From: Agelaius tricolor | Taxonomy: Eukaryota; Chordata; Aves; Passeriformes; Icteridae | Length of the DNA stretch: 64,000 bases | NCBI GenBank assembly: GCA_023055355.1 | Contig: JALJCS010000015.1 | Location: 16,047,516 to 16,111,515, forward strand | Direction of reading: 5' to 3' | Part shown: positions 33,339 to 46,587 of the stretch, in pieces | How the letters are laid out: each line of letters starts with the position of its first letter | How positions within the stretch are numbered: position 1 is the first letter of the stretch | Position numbers and translations under genes: made by a program | The notes under the pieces: model-generated | Databases searched by the model: none | The model's input: the letters and a program-made list of their open reading frames with translations, nothing else | What the model was told of the DNA's origin: nothing

Positions 33339-36118
33339 TCGTGCTTAAGAGGCAAATGTTCCTTTCTCACCCCATTCAGCCATCTGGCTTTGCTGGGGAA
33401 GAATTACTCCCAGCAAAACTACCCTGTTACCAGGCTTAAGGTACAGGATTCATTTAGCCTTCTCTTCGTGTTGTTTAAACTGGAAAAGGTCTTTCCCCAA
33501 CAAGCTTAAACCCTGCAAAGCTCCCAGAGGTGGTGGGATGGTGAGGATCCCTGCAGCCAGGCAGAGGGAAGGGCCTGTGGGGCTGCCTCGCTCTTTTCTG
33601 AAGGAAAACATCATAACCACATTTAGCTTTGCACCTGAACAAACAAGGTTCATCACAGCCTCCCCCACCTGCCTCTGAGTGCCAGAAGTCTGTCACAGTT
33701 TAGCTGGAAGTGACCTGGGAGCAGTGGCCAGACAGACACTTGGAGCCCAGACTTGGTTTTTATCCCATATTTGCTGTTTTGGGGGTGCTCCCCTGGCACC
33801 CCCACTGCTGGCACTGCGCAGAGCAGAGATCAGAGCCTGGGGGAGAGGATGGATGGACAGGCTCTACCCATGGGGAGGGGGACACAGCCCCTCTTCCCTC
33901 CTGTGGGGTGTTTGTGACACCGCTCCCAGCTCTGGGCTGAATCCAAGAGGATGCTAAACCAACCCTCTGTGATGTGTGTGATGCCCTTCAGCTGGCTTGA
34001 TGTTCCAAACTTCTCCAAATGTTTTCTTCTCCCACAGTCACAAGGATGATCTCCCACCTCAGTTAAATGCTTGGGTTTATTTTCATGTGCCCGAGTTGCA
34101 GGTTAGATAGTTGAGAAGTTTTTCACATGACCATCCCAGCCCTTTGGGGATCTATTCAGAACTCAACTCTTTGAAGAGGAGACAAAGGGCTGCTTGCTCT
34201 GTGAATGGAGGAATCAGTATTTCATGCTAAAAAAAGGAATCAAGTTGTTCATATAAAAACCACACGTTAGTCAAACGTGGCAGCAGTGCTGTGGTGCTTC
34301 TCATTAAAAGCAGGAGGATTTCCAAAAAAAGATGCTGTCTTGCAAGTACTGAAGTTGAGCTCAGCAGCCATCTCTTCTTTTCTTTTTTTTACTACATAAT
34401 GTTGGGGGACTATGCTTGGCTTGAAACAGTACACATAAAATAAGAAAGGCAAATTTTGTAGACTTATGTATGTGAGTTAGAAAGGGTGAACAAAGCATTT
34501 TGTGGCAAAGCCAATGTAAAGAGAAAAAAAATATGAATAGTTAGAAAACTAACACTTCTGAAGTGAAATTGTTGTGTTTTGCCTTTTCAGTTATCTACTT
34601 ATCACACAAAAATAGCAACAATTTTAGCTCCCATTCTGTTTTCTCAAGACAGCCTGCCCACAGATTTTCTAGAAAATGTGGTTACCAGCTGGTATGGCAG
34701 TTCACAGTGCAATTTCTGTTTTACTTCCAACAATCTGGCATCTCATATCTATATCAAGTCACAATTTTCCAGGAAATATATATATATATTTATGTATGTA
34801 AAAAAGAGTTCTAAATCATAGTAGCATTTTCTGGTTTTAAAACAAAAGATATCCAAACAAGATATGGAGTTGAGCCTAGGTTTCAAAAGAATGACACTGT
34901 TGAGGAATAGGTAATTGATTTTATTTCAACTTCAAATAAAGATTTTTGAGTGAACATGATCAAGAAAAGGAAAAATATTCCTGTACATTTTAAAGTTAAT
35001 GATCTTCATACTTAAACATACCTGAAATCTTTCAGTTCTTTGGGAGCTGTCTGATTCTTTATGAGGTTTCTGTCTTTATCTCAGCCTGACCTAACTGGCC
35101 TCTGACCCTTCCCTGGAGCAGTACTGCAGAGCTCTTTATAATGTGTTTGTTTGCAGTTAGAATTCTTATTTTGAACACCTCTGGCTCAAGGTTACCCTAA
35201 TAGAAACAGGGTGTCAACATGGAGAAGGGGGAGGATGGAGTTTTCCACACCCCTCCTTGCCTGAAGATTTGAAGTTCAGGTTTTAATGGCTTCCAGGTGT
35301 ACCTCGATGTTGCACAGATTTGGCTGTAATCCTGTAGAGACTGGGGTTTTTGCCTTTAAAAATACAGCAGAAAACAAACTTTGAAGTTTTGAAGATTAAA
35401 TTGGTAAAAATAAACTTTAAATAAGTCGGCTCTTGCGTTCCAAGAAGGGGAAATGGTTTCAGCAGGCTGCGAACTCTGTATTAGTGTTGGAAAAGTGTGA
35501 GTGCCACTAAATATTCTGCTGGAAAGCTGAAGGCACATATTTATCTCAACCTGATAAACTTTGCAGCTAGAAACACAACTTGAATGAATTCCTTAGCAGC
35601 ATTACAAGCATCTTCATATACTCCAAAATTGTTTTTTCTTGGATGCCTCACATTTTAAGAGCCTTAGGTTGCTTTCAAAGAGTCAGTTAAAGTCTATAAA
35701 ATTTGACTGCATAATGACTGTGGGCTCTATTCATAACATGTGACCTGGGAGCTGCAAGGTCTGTCTCTCATATTTTACAAGCCTGCAAAGGTTTCCTGAT
35801 TGCTCCTGAGCCCCACCTTTCCAACACACGAGGGGATTTTTCTCACCCCACGGTTATAAGCCCCAGAATGAATAGGGACATGAATTAATGATTTGAAGGG
35901 CAAGGAGGGTGGATGGCAATCCAATCATATTTCTGATCTGATTTTCTCCCACTCAGTGAGTTCCTACACTGTGGCTGCAAGTGGGCGATGTCTTGGGCAG
36001 ATCTGAATTGGAAATAGGCAATGACTTCTCAGTGTGGTGTTACAGTTAATAAAACATTGTCTGAACAGCTGTAAAACAGCCCTATTGGACTGCAAAGATG
36101 CACAGGAAAGACAAATTA
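33338..36118. other. Non-coding stretch with a GC-rich patch and short AT repeat
   Basis: GC-rich at 33500-33960, where frames are open on both strands without any domain. A short TA run sits at 34779-34790. The rest is AT-rich with no repeat family or RNA gene recognised. Confidence 0.5.
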
Positions 36119-36165
36119 TCACTGAATCACAAAATACCTTAGGCTGGAAGGATGTGGAATCTCTG
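36119..36165 (-). mobile_element. Possible CR1 3' remnant
   Basis: TCACTGAATCACAAAATACC, then TTAGGCTGGAAGGATGTGG, resembles the antisense start of an avian CR1 3' end (AATCACAGAATnnnTnAGGnTGGAAGG). The match ends after about 45 bases and the expected downstream motifs are missing or decayed, so this is a weak call. Confidence 0.45.
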
Positions 36166-39100
36166 GCTGAGGGCTCATTTGCCTTTTTGGGTCTCTGCTG
36201 CCTTTCCCTGGTCCCCAGCTGCATGGATGACCTGCAGCCTCACATACACAGGCACCTCATCCCCTTGACCTCCTGGTGTTGGGAGTGTGACCACTAAGAC
36301 AACATTTCCAAGCAATGTCTTGTATCTCTCCTAATCTTCCTCTGCTCAGGTGGGTATTGTGTTCTTAACTTTGTCTGCTTGCTATAACTCCTGCCTCCTG
36401 TTCCTGCTTGCTGTCTTTGAAAACAGCATTGAGGACACAAACACTGCACCTGATCTGCTTTGCACCACTCTGCTGGAGGAAAAGAGGTGCAAATCCACCT
36501 CAGCTGGCTGTTTGCACTGGTTTTTTTCCTCAGAGTAATGCAGAAAGGCTGTGGCATGTTGTTGTGTCCACTCTGGCTTTGTGAGCAGCAGGGCTGGATG
36601 CTGTACAAGCAGCTGGGTGCAGCCTGGCTTGGTGGAGGACCAAAGAGTCCCGTCAGGCCAAGCCTTGCTGCCCCACTGGCAGGGTTAGTGGGACAGGACA
36701 CAATGCCCTGGGTTCCTACCACTCTTCCAATGCCAAATCCATGCCCACAAAGTATTCCTTGTTCCTTGATTTAGGAGTGAGAGCCAGGTTTCTACATTTA
36801 CTTCTTGGATCTTCATTTTGAGGCTGCCCAAGTGCCTTTGTTTTTCCTTTGCTATCCCACTTGAGTTAATCACAGATTAGCAGCTCCTGTACTGGTGTAA
36901 GGAAGATTAAGAAGGTCCACTCTAATAACAGGATGAAGTAACCTTATATATTCATTAACAGAAGTTAGAACTACCTGTATTTCCATGTTTTGATCAAAAC
37001 TCACCACTGTTGGCGTCCCAACAGAGATGTTGTCGAGATCTCTGTTGTCACAGAGCTGGTGACAGCTCTTTTGTTGCTGAGGAACTGCAGTCAGAAGACG
37101 ACACAGGGGAGGAGGCAAGAGGGTCAAATAACAAACAAAGAGCCAAAGGAAAAGTTTCTGGCAAAGAGGCAGAGCTGTGAGTGCCACTGCAGTGGGGAGC
37201 ACCAGGCAGCCAGGAGGGAGACAAAGCCAGTGGACAGTTTCACTGCTGGATGATGAGCACTGAGTTTTCCTCTTTACTTCCCTCGATTAAAAATTTGTGG
37301 CTGGCTTTTAACACTGAATGGAACTGCCTAGGATTTTATTTGCTTCCCATCAGTCAACATCAGGCTTGCTTCTTTATACTTCTCAATGGGAAAAAAAAAA
37401 CCTGCTTGGTTTCCAATTGCAGCTTTTTATTATCACAGGCCAAGAGGGGAAATGAAAAATCATCTTAATTAAAAAACACTAAAGTCCCATGAAATACATG
37501 GTTCTTGTTTTTGAACTGCTTTGTCAGGAACTGTCCACAGCCATTATTTTTAATTAGCTTATCTTTTAAATTAAAAATGGGTTATTTGCATTTTTTTAAT
37601 GGGGAGTTTCTTGATCATTCAGTTCCCCTGTATTTTCATGTTCTAAGACAGCAAGTTATGTAAAAAAAGAATCCAGGCAATTTGATTAAAAATACATGGT
37701 ATCTTTTTATTCTTCTTTTTTACTTCTTTATAAAAATTATGCAAACTTATACAGCTATAATTCTCCAAGAGTCTCTAAGAGTTTTACAGATATTGAGAGA
37801 AGACAGAAAAAAATTAGGTCCTTTAAGTAATGTGGTCATTTAAAAAATAGCTTCTCTTTCAAATCATAATTAGAGGTCAAAAGGCTAGAACAGAGGAAAA
37901 AAATATCTAAAAGCTTGAAATTGAAAAATTTTGAAAGACCCTTATTTTCACTCCAAGCTATATAAAGTAATACCCCTTCTCAGTAACAAAATCAATATTT
38001 CCTACAGAAAATGAATATTAAAGTCAAAATTAAAAAATCAATATTTTCTAAACAATAATTATAAAAGGGGTTGGCTTTCACTACATTGTACTTTGTAATA
38101 GTGAAATCTTCCTTTTCATTTCAAGAAGTTCCCTTAAATGGTTTGGTATTCAGAGGTGCTGAGCCCCAGCAAAGCCCAGTGGCTTCAGCTTGGACTCTAA
38201 AACTGAGTCAGCACCATGACAGCCCCAGCTTCCTGTGAATGCACTGGGATAAAGCCACTCTCACCAACAATGAAAAGCATCCACATGGACCCTGAAAAGA
38301 GTCGGTTCACAGTGCATAACAGCTCTCCCCAGCTTTTGAAAGGTGGAGGGGGCAGAACCGTGTGCAGTGGAAACATCCAGACCTGGGGGGGGTTTCTGAG
38401 CTGGACTTTCCCCAGGACAAAAGTGTTTGCACCCTTTTGCTTGAGAAACTTACCTTGAGACTCTGAACAACCACCAGGGATTATTACTCACTGTTTGTCC
38501 TCAGATGATGGGTACTTCCAGCTGTACTTTGCTTCTTGAAATGAGTGGCTTATCAAATTCTTCTTTTCTGAATTCTACATGATTATTTACACTAAGTAAG
38601 AAAATATCATTCCCATTTTACCACAGTATATACTGAGGTCTGACTTTAACACCAAAGTAAAAGCATAATGTGAAGGTAGATCATAGCATTTGCTCACATT
38701 GTTTTGGCTTTTCTTTCCTTTTTATAATGGAACACGATCATGCCAACAGCTCTTTGTGGATTTGCAGCCTCTCTGCCACATTTCCTCATAATCATGTTAT
38801 AGAAGTTTAGTCCATAATTCATTGTATCTGTGTGCTCTGTTTACACTGAACTCAATTTGGGTTAAATTAAAACCCTCATATCTTTCTCAGCTGTGATCCT
38901 TCAGTTAGAAATCTACAGTGACAGAAAACACTTCTTGAATTCCACTTATGTTAGTGTAGCAAAAAGGAGTGAGGAATATAATTTGAATTACAGGGTGAAA
39001 AGAAGACATTGGAGAACAAGTACAGAAACATGTAACAAATATTGTCAAATGTTGTGTTGCATTCCAGTAGTTCCAGGCTGTGTCTGCTCACCTTCAGGAT

Positions 39101-40973
39101 AGCAATGTCAGGACTCACCTCAAAGGAACATGTAGATCAAATTCAGGCTCCTAATTACATTGTTTGGACGAGAATGATTTAGGGGAAAAAAAGAAAAAAA
39201 AGTGAATATACATAACACAAGTATTTTATAGTTGTTTTAAGTGATAAAACAAATGCTCAAACAAGCTTTAGCTCCATAATAGCCTTGAGCCAACCTTCCT
39301 GTTTCTTCCTTTTTGCTGACAAGTTGCATCATGAGGTAACATGTCATGAACTCACCATTCATTATTGTTATTGTTTTTGGAGAGACAGAGACCGGAGTTG
39401 TGGTTGTGGTAGTAGGAGGAGTACATTACTGAAATCACTTACAGTAAAACCCCAGTTTTGAATATCATTTCACTTCCTAAACAGGAAGTGTCCTACGAAA
39501 AACAACAACAAAAGAAAACACAAGTGGAAGAAGATCTCAACCCATCAACTTTTGAATAAGGGCCATTGCAGAGAACTAGATGTGGTTTCTACACGAGATC
39601 GCTTTTGAGCCAGAATTGTGAAGACCTATTTAAACTTCTTTTCAGCAGCTTTATAAGGATGTCTCCCACTTAGCTATCAATGGAATATCAGCTGCATTCA
39701 GCAGCTCTTCGCTTGTTCCTGCCTTGGCAATAAAAACCCTCCAGTCCTGAGCATGTCTTATGACTTTGAACTCAATTTTCTAGTGTGAAGTTAATCAGTT
39801 CCTGCCTTTTCACCCTTCATACATAAGTCTTTGTGGCCATCTAACTATTTCTATTCAGGATCCTGATAGTAATTTAGGTAATTATATTATTGATGATTTT
39901 TCAAATGTAGGGTCAGCCCATAATCTGACCAGCAGCTTTCCACATTGCAGCGATCCAGATTCAATTCTAACTGACTGCTGGAGTATTCTAATTTGTAACT
40001 CAGAATGGATTAAGCCTACAGGGTTAGGCAAACATCCCAAAGATTCAAATCTCATCTTGATGACTAAGAATAACCAGCTTCTGGCTCTTAGAAGGTTTTA
40101 CATATCAACAAAGCTGTGCATTTGCATTAACGGCTATCACACCACAGGGGCCTGCTCGTGTTTATCTTGGGAACAACCAGAAACTGAACATTTAGTTTAA
40201 ATTTGTTTAAATGTGACTCCTGTTGAAATCAGTGGCAAGCTGTGTGCACATATGTGAGCTAGAACGGTGCCTAAGGACTGCATTTCCACCAGTTTTTCAT
40301 ATCAAAGCCATGTCTCGGAGAAATATCACATGATAGATCAGAAAATTGCACATATTAGTATCAAAAATTCAGCTGGAACATACATTTGTGGGTCTCTGCT
40401 ATCTAGTATGAGTGACAGGCACAGTAACCATTTTGCTGTCAACTTGTGGCTGTGTTTAAAGGCTGCTTTCCAACAGACATTGGTGGCCTGAAATGTGTGC
40501 TGGTGAGGTTTTTTTGCTCTTTTTACAACTCAAAACTGAAATCTGAGAAAATGTTTGAGTGGGAAAGCCTCAGTTTTTGAAATGGCCAAAATGGTTTAGA
40601 CTTTAACATCTAAGTTTTGAATTTACTTTTTGCTGCATTCTTGCATTGGAAGATTCTCTTTTGGCTTCACCTTAATTTTTACATTTGCATTCCATGGGTG
40701 AACAAGTTGCTAGTTACATTTGAAAAACAAATCTCTCTTAACAAGCTGAAAAGCAAAGCTGTTCAGAGATAGAATTACCAAAATTTTAGGTTCTCTTTTT
40801 AAAACAATTTTTGAGAGTGCAATAGCATATTGGACCAGCTGCACCAAAACCAGGGTGTCCATATACCTTCTCCTGTATTTGGGGTTTAATTTTATCTGCC
40901 CAGGAAATTATTCTGTAAAATCCTCTCCCTTTCATTACCACCAATCACTACTGTGAATCTTTTGGGGAGCTGG
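36166..40973. other. Non-coding stretch, mostly featureless
   Basis: GC-richer at 36190-36730, where a 142-codon minus frame (36294-36722) and plus frames overlap, then strongly AT-rich from about 37450 to 38110. No domain, RNA gene or repeat family was recognised. The ETS-type palindrome at 39471-39490 is listed separately. Confidence 0.5.
39471..39490. promoter_or_regulatory. Head-to-head ETS-like sites in a palindrome
   Basis: CACTTCCT and AGGAAGTG form a perfect 8-bp inverted repeat with a 4-base spacer (AAAC). Each arm carries AGGAAGTG, close to the ETS consensus (CC/AGGAAGT). Paired opposed sites can bind ETS dimers; use here is inferred. Confidence 0.35.
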
Positions 40974-41230
40974 GGGGAAATGGCTTTAAACTAAAAGAGA
41001 GTAAATTTAGATTAGATATTAGAAAAAGAAATCTTTACTGTGAGGGTGGTGAGGCCCTGGCAGAGGTTGCCAGAGCAGCTGTGGCTGCCCCATCCCTGGA
41101 AGTGTCCAAGGACAGGTTGGACAGGGCTTGGAGTAATCTGGGATAGTGGAAGGTGTCCCAGCCCATGGCAAGGGCTTGGAACTGGATGAGCTTTAAGGTC
41201 CCTTCTGACCCAAACCATCCTGTGACTCCT
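40974..41230 (+). mobile_element. CR1 LINE 3' fragment, best preserved
   Basis: The sense order of the avian CR1 3' end is intact: GGCTTTAAACTAAAAGAGAG, AGATTAGATATTAG, CTTTACTGTGAGGGTGGTGA, GCAGAGGTTGCC, GCCCCATCCCTGGAAGTG, GGATAGTGGAAGGTGTCCC, GGAACTGGATGAGCTTTAAG, CCCAAACCATCCTGTGA. The variant GGGATAGTGGAAGG and GATGAGCTTTAAGGTCCC are forms I associate with songbird CR1 copies. It is 5'-truncated with no reverse transcriptase, and inactive. The frames read across it (41012-41347) belong to the repeat. Confidence 0.95.
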
Positions 41231-41997
41231 GCAAACATTTCACTCACTGTAAGATGTGGTGCACAGTGTTTATCCTGTGTTTATTGTGCTCAGTTTCTCT
41301 TCGATGCAAAGGAATTTCCACATCTTCCCTTCTGTTTACAGAAATGACGATGAATCCCTCAAGCAAAAACATACGAGTGAATGTGTGTATATTTTTCCAC
41401 TATGTTAGTAACTGGAGGAAGTGGGAAGGTGTTTTGAATTTGCTCTAAATACCTGGTTTAGTTTTTCAGAAAAAACATTACACATGTGACTACCTTGACA
41501 GCTAAAGCAGAAACAGTCTTTGCTTGGTTTGTTTGTGAGTCTTGTGATTTCTTCCATTCAGCCTTTCAAAATATTGAGAGTTCATTGTCCCAGAGATAAA
41601 GAAGAAATATTGAGGCATGAAAATACATTCAGCTTAGCCATTCTGATACTGAAACTTCTCTGAACGAGGAGCAATGCCTTTATTTTGAAAGGTACTGTTA
41701 TTATAAGTACAAAAGCCTGTTTTGGGCAACTTCCTTTTGATTTGCCCCCAGATCTATTTGAAAACCCTGCTCCAGACACACAGTGCAATCCTGAGAGTTC
41801 AGCCTGTCTTCTTTAGCCTTTGTGTATTTCTTACCTCACCCTTTACATCTTTAACTCGGGCATCAAAATGTTTTACTGTTTTGCCTCAGCAAGTGGAAGA
41901 ATCAGCTCCCCCTGTGGAGCAGGCAGCTTTGGTCTGGTGTGTCTGCAGTCCCCTTTTGTCTCTTTGGGCTGTGCCTCTGCTTGCCTTTGTTGTTTGG
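41231..41997. other. Non-coding stretch, nothing recognised
   Basis: AT-rich DNA with short overlapping frames and no domain. It ends at a T tract. Confidence 0.5.
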
Positions 41998-42016
41998 TTT
42001 TTTTTTTTTTTTTTTT
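41998..42016. repeat. Poly(T) tract, 19 T
   Basis: An uninterrupted T run following TTGTTTGG. Antisense poly(A), but no retroelement body was recognised above it. Confidence 0.92.
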
Positions 42017-45000
42017 AACCATTAAATATTGAGATAAAATGACCGAATCAAGGCAGTAGTCTTTAAGGGCAAAACCCAATAAAATGCCTACATTATAGGA
42101 AAGCCCTTGAAGGACCTGACAACTTATTAATCATAAAGGGGAAGCCTCAGAGTGCAGCTTCTCCTCATTTACGGAGGTTTGCTCTCTAATAGCATTTAGA
42201 AGTTTGTTTTACCCTGTCTCGGTGAGAAGAAAAGGCAGCTTTAACAATTCTGTCTCCCTCAGCAGTGCATTTGAATTTTTGTTGCCTCCCTTCGGCGCGC
42301 TGGTCAGAGGTCAGGGAGAGCAGGATTAGTTGACCTGTGTTGACAGGGCGGGTGATGGATGAGCAGAGCACAAAGCACAGCCTGTTTGCACCGGGAGGCA
42401 GCAGAGCACACACAGGCTTTACACCTGCGCTGAGCCCAGGGACAGCCTCTCCTGCTGCCCAAACCACCCTGCCTCGCTAAAGACCTGCACATTGCCTTCC
42501 CTGCCATGGCCCCACTGCTCCAGAGAGTCAGTAAGAGGCTGGCTGTTTGCTTTTTATTAGCAGGATTTGGGAAACACCGAGGCTTAATGTGGTAAGGTCA
42601 GGTGGTTCAGATTCGGGGTGATTGCAGCAGATCACACTGAACAATGCTGGAGCTGTGTTAAGGAGCACGTCTTGTGTGAAAAATTGGGCTTTACACCCAC
42701 CAAAAGTCACACACTTGATTATTCCTCTTCTGTTTATAATGATTTCCTTCATGCTGGTGACACTTTATTCAGGTGTAGCAGAGGGAGCTGTGGAGATCCA
42801 CTTCTGTGGCTGTACATACACTGTCCTGTACACGGTTTCTTTTCAACTGCAAAAAACCCACTGAAAATCAGGTTGGTGGTTAAAAGGGACCCAGAGGCAG
42901 AGAACCAGGCTTTGTGAAAACCCATGTTTTGGAGGCCCTACGTGACCAGTAATCCATCTCCAGTTCAGCCCTCTCTTCAAGTGGATAGGCACCAGCTATC
43001 AGTCAGGACAGGCCTTTGGAAAGGAACCAACACACACTCAGTTTCTCTTTCTCTTCCTCATTAGCAGTGCAAATCATCCATCATAACCAGGAGTGTGGAA
43101 CCAGTGGTGGTGGCAGATCTTTTGGGAGTGTCTGCATGCTCTGAATGGTGCAGACAGGTTATACTCTGAGTCTGGGCTGAGCTTGGGCCAGTAGAGGCAT
43201 CCAGGGTAGAAATGTGGGTTTATGCAGGTCCACTGGCCACAGACCACTGGGCTGGGGCTTCCCAGGAGTTTAGCCTTGATTAGAGCCCCTTAGTGAGAGT
43301 GGAGTCATAGCCCAGTGTCAGGCTGGGGTAAAGTCAGTTCTGGCAGAGCTCAGTGCAATCAGGCTTGCTCAGTTGGTCCCAGTGATTTACAAGGCAGGGA
43401 TTTGACACTGATGGCACAAAAATTACTTTGGGAGCCAATATTCCAATTACAATTAAACAACCTCAGAAATCAAGGCAGCTAAACTCACGTGAATGTGAGA
43501 TATGAGATTTGCTGGTGTTGCCCAAACAGGGTTTGTTTCTTTACATTTAATAGCATTATTCATACCACGTATCCAACAGTTTTCCTGAGATAGCCATTCC
43601 TGATGCATTCAAGAGCACTCTTTGAGGCAGGGGGAAGCTGCCTACATGGATAGAGTGAGCCTGGCATTCACTTTATGGACACACAAATAGCAGAGTGTAA
43701 AAATCCCCTGCAGCATGTCTTCATGCACAGTAGGGCTGGGATGTCAAGATTGCTCTTGTGATTGAGTGAGAATCAGTTCAGCCAACACATGGATTCCTCC
43801 TAGAGCTTTGGGAATGTCCAGAGACAACAGCAGACGGCCATGCAAAGCTGCCAATCTGCTGTGGACACCAGCAACTCACCCAGGACCATATTTAGGGCTG
43901 CTTTCTGCTTGTCATAGTTGTGTCTGTTGTATTGACTTTTGCTAAATATATCCTGTATTCAACAGCCAGAATGTCAGATCATGTTCATCATGAATCTGAC
44001 ATCTCTGAGCTGCTAAATCATCGCTAGAAATGAAACTCAAGGTTTTCAATCCAACTGCTGACAATACTTTCCTTTGCCACCTCTTGGTAACTGAGATATC
44101 AGCAAGCTTTTTCGAGTGTGAAAAATAACAGCTGCTTTGTCACTACCAGTTAAATACTGATGGGGATGGAACAATACAGGGATTACTTTTCAAAAATACA
44201 ATTTGTGCTTCCGTATACATGCTATTTTGTGTGAGAACATGGAGTTAAATTAGAAGATGATGTTGTTAGGAAACAGGAAAAGTGTTGTGGTGGAGTCTGT
44301 GGAAAAGGAACACTGGTCTGGCTAGTAATTGGGGAAGAGCCATTTCCAAACTCCAGCACAATTTACACTGCTACTTTTCCAAGTCAAGGGTCTATAATCA
44401 AAACTTCCTTGGTGGTGATACACTGTATAATTTAGAGAACAACTCTACATATCTAATTTAGATGCAATTCAGAAGACCAAAGTGAGTTTAAAGTCAGGTT
44501 AATCCGTCTTGGTTTTGGTTTGGTCGCTTTTTCTGGGTGTTCTGAAATCAGTTCCATCAGCCAAAGCTCTACAAGAGATGATTATTTTCTTTAACATGTC
44601 ACTGTAACACAGCTGCTGCCCTGAGAGAGCCTGCACGTGGTGGGACTGGGTGGCTCATCTGGAGTCAGGACAACAGATGTGCAAAGCTGTCCTACAGCCA
44701 TGAAACCTTTGTAGCAATTGATCTGTTGCTAATAAGGGAAAATTTATGGGGCTTTAACAGTTTTCAGATGAAAATTATTTCCCACTGACACTTTTGATGT
44801 TGTCCTGGGAGCCTGATATGACTTTGACCCCCACAGTTCTTGCTCCTGGTGATGCCAGAGTCTTATCACTGTGGATATACTCATTTTTGATATCTAATGA
44901 TTGTAAGAGAGGTGATTGCTATCCAGCTCATATGTAGGCATTTCATACCCCATTTGAACATTTTAAAGGCTCCATTTTCTGTTTGGCAGTAAGGAATATG

Positions 45001-46546
45001 CAATCCTAGGCTACAGAGCCTTGGATGTATGCACAGGTAGGTGCATACACAGCTGCACGTTCACCTTGGGTGAAATCATAGCTTCACACAAGCAAATTCA
45101 TACTGCCTTTCCTGAAACCCAGATTTCACCTTTTATGGGAGGTAATTAAAACCAAAGGCTACTTACTGAAACACAAGCTTGACCTTACACAGCTTCCCAG
45201 TGTGAATGATAAGGAACAATGACCATAGTTCCACTTCAGTGCACATTATTAGAGCTCACAGGGGTTGCTCTGCAGGTGTTTTTAAGTTAAAACTGAAAAT
45301 GGATGCCAACTAAAATGGATGCAAAGGTGGACATTGCATAAGTAGAAATAGACAAAACTACTTACATTTAAAAGATCACAGTGCTTATTTTATTAATTAC
45401 TATTCTCACTCATGAAGATTTAGTACTGCCACATCCTCAAGAGATCTAACTTCTTTACCAGATATAAAAATAAAGTTGTTACAATAATAAATGGATGAAT
45501 CTACTCAAGATTTGTCAATTATTTTTCATAGACCTAATTCTTCATTAATAGGAATTCTGCCAGCCTTTTTGTTAAGTCTTACCTATTTCTTGCAACAGGT
45601 TGTTTATTGGGTTTTTTTCATAGGTTACCTCTCTTTTAATAGAACCTGTAGTAGATCTCATTGGAAGGAATATGATTCATGATTCAGGGAGACACTAGGA
45701 AACATAAGTTCCTGGAAAAATTGGATCAGTTTTCCTGCTTCTTGCAGTTGTGAGTGGATAATGGCCATTTAAATTCTGCCTTGTCTATAGTTGCCAGCAT
45801 AAATAATCTCTGTTTCCAAGAAGTAAATTTCACATTACACTTTTCTCTTTAGTGAGCCCAGTGTGGAAGTTGCATTTTTTAGAGCAGAGCTCCTGTTATC
45901 CATATATCACTGTTTTTAAAGAAAACAGTATTCCCTCTGACATTTGTAAGATATTATCATGTCATGTCATCAGCTCATCAGCTTCATATATTATCTTCCC
46001 TGGTGAAAATAATGTATCCATCCAAATGTCAGTGACCACTCCCACAAGAAAAATAAATAAAAATAAATGCCAGAACTGACCATTCCTGGGAAAGTCTGGG
46101 GTGTAAGAAGCAGTTTTCAAGGCACTTCCTAAGTCAAAGCTGCTAAATCTGTGAATACACTGAATATCATGCATTTGTCACGGGGACATTTTAGCAGCTT
46201 TACGTCCTACACAAAGTTCAAGAGAAAGCTTAGTTCTGGAGGCCTCAGAGTGGATTTATTATTTTTCAATGCATGTCAAGAACTTGCATCTTAGTGGCAG
46301 GGCTTTTTTCATAAAATTACTGGGTTTTGCTTTTGTTGCAGTCTGAGGAGAGATGTTGGTGCTTCTGTACCACAGCTTATCTCACCTTGGGGTGAAATGC
46401 TAATTTAGGTCAGATGAAGAGTTCTCAAAAAATGCCTTTTTCTTCACTGACAGTAAAATAAGTCTAGGAATTAAGATGAGTTATAGATATCTACATTAGT
46501 CTCATCTGAAAATAGGGAAGATGATTCTTACCCCACATTTTTATGA
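42017..46546. other. Non-coding stretch with one CpG-retaining patch and one hairpin
   Basis: Around 42280-42530 the DNA is GC-richer and keeps several CpGs (TTCGGCGCGCTGG, GGGCGGGTGATGG), with a TGACCT nuclear-receptor half-site at 42331. Frames there are open on the minus strand but show no domain. From 42950 to 45490 no long frame occurs. A 9-bp hairpin is at 45026-45049. Confidence 0.45.
45026..45049. other. Perfect 9-bp inverted repeat with 6-nt loop
   Basis: TGTATGCAC and GTGCATACA flank AGGTAG. This is longer than most chance hairpins with so small a loop. Function unknown. Confidence 0.7.
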
Positions 46547-46587
46547 TCCCTCAGGACCATGAGCTTGGCTTTTGCTGTCCTGAGGGA
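46547..46587. other. 11-bp perfect stem with 19-nt loop
   Basis: TCCCTCAGGAC (46547-46557) pairs exactly with GTCCTGAGGGA (46577-46587). The stem is too short for a typical microRNA precursor and the flanks do not extend it. It could fold in a transcript or be chance. Confidence 0.7.

Noticed and set aside
36294..36722. 142-codon open frame (minus)
   Set aside because: GC-rich patch with plus-strand frames open as well; no motif.
41012..41347. Overlapping frames around 41 kb
   Set aside because: They read through the CR1 3' non-coding tail, which encodes no protein.
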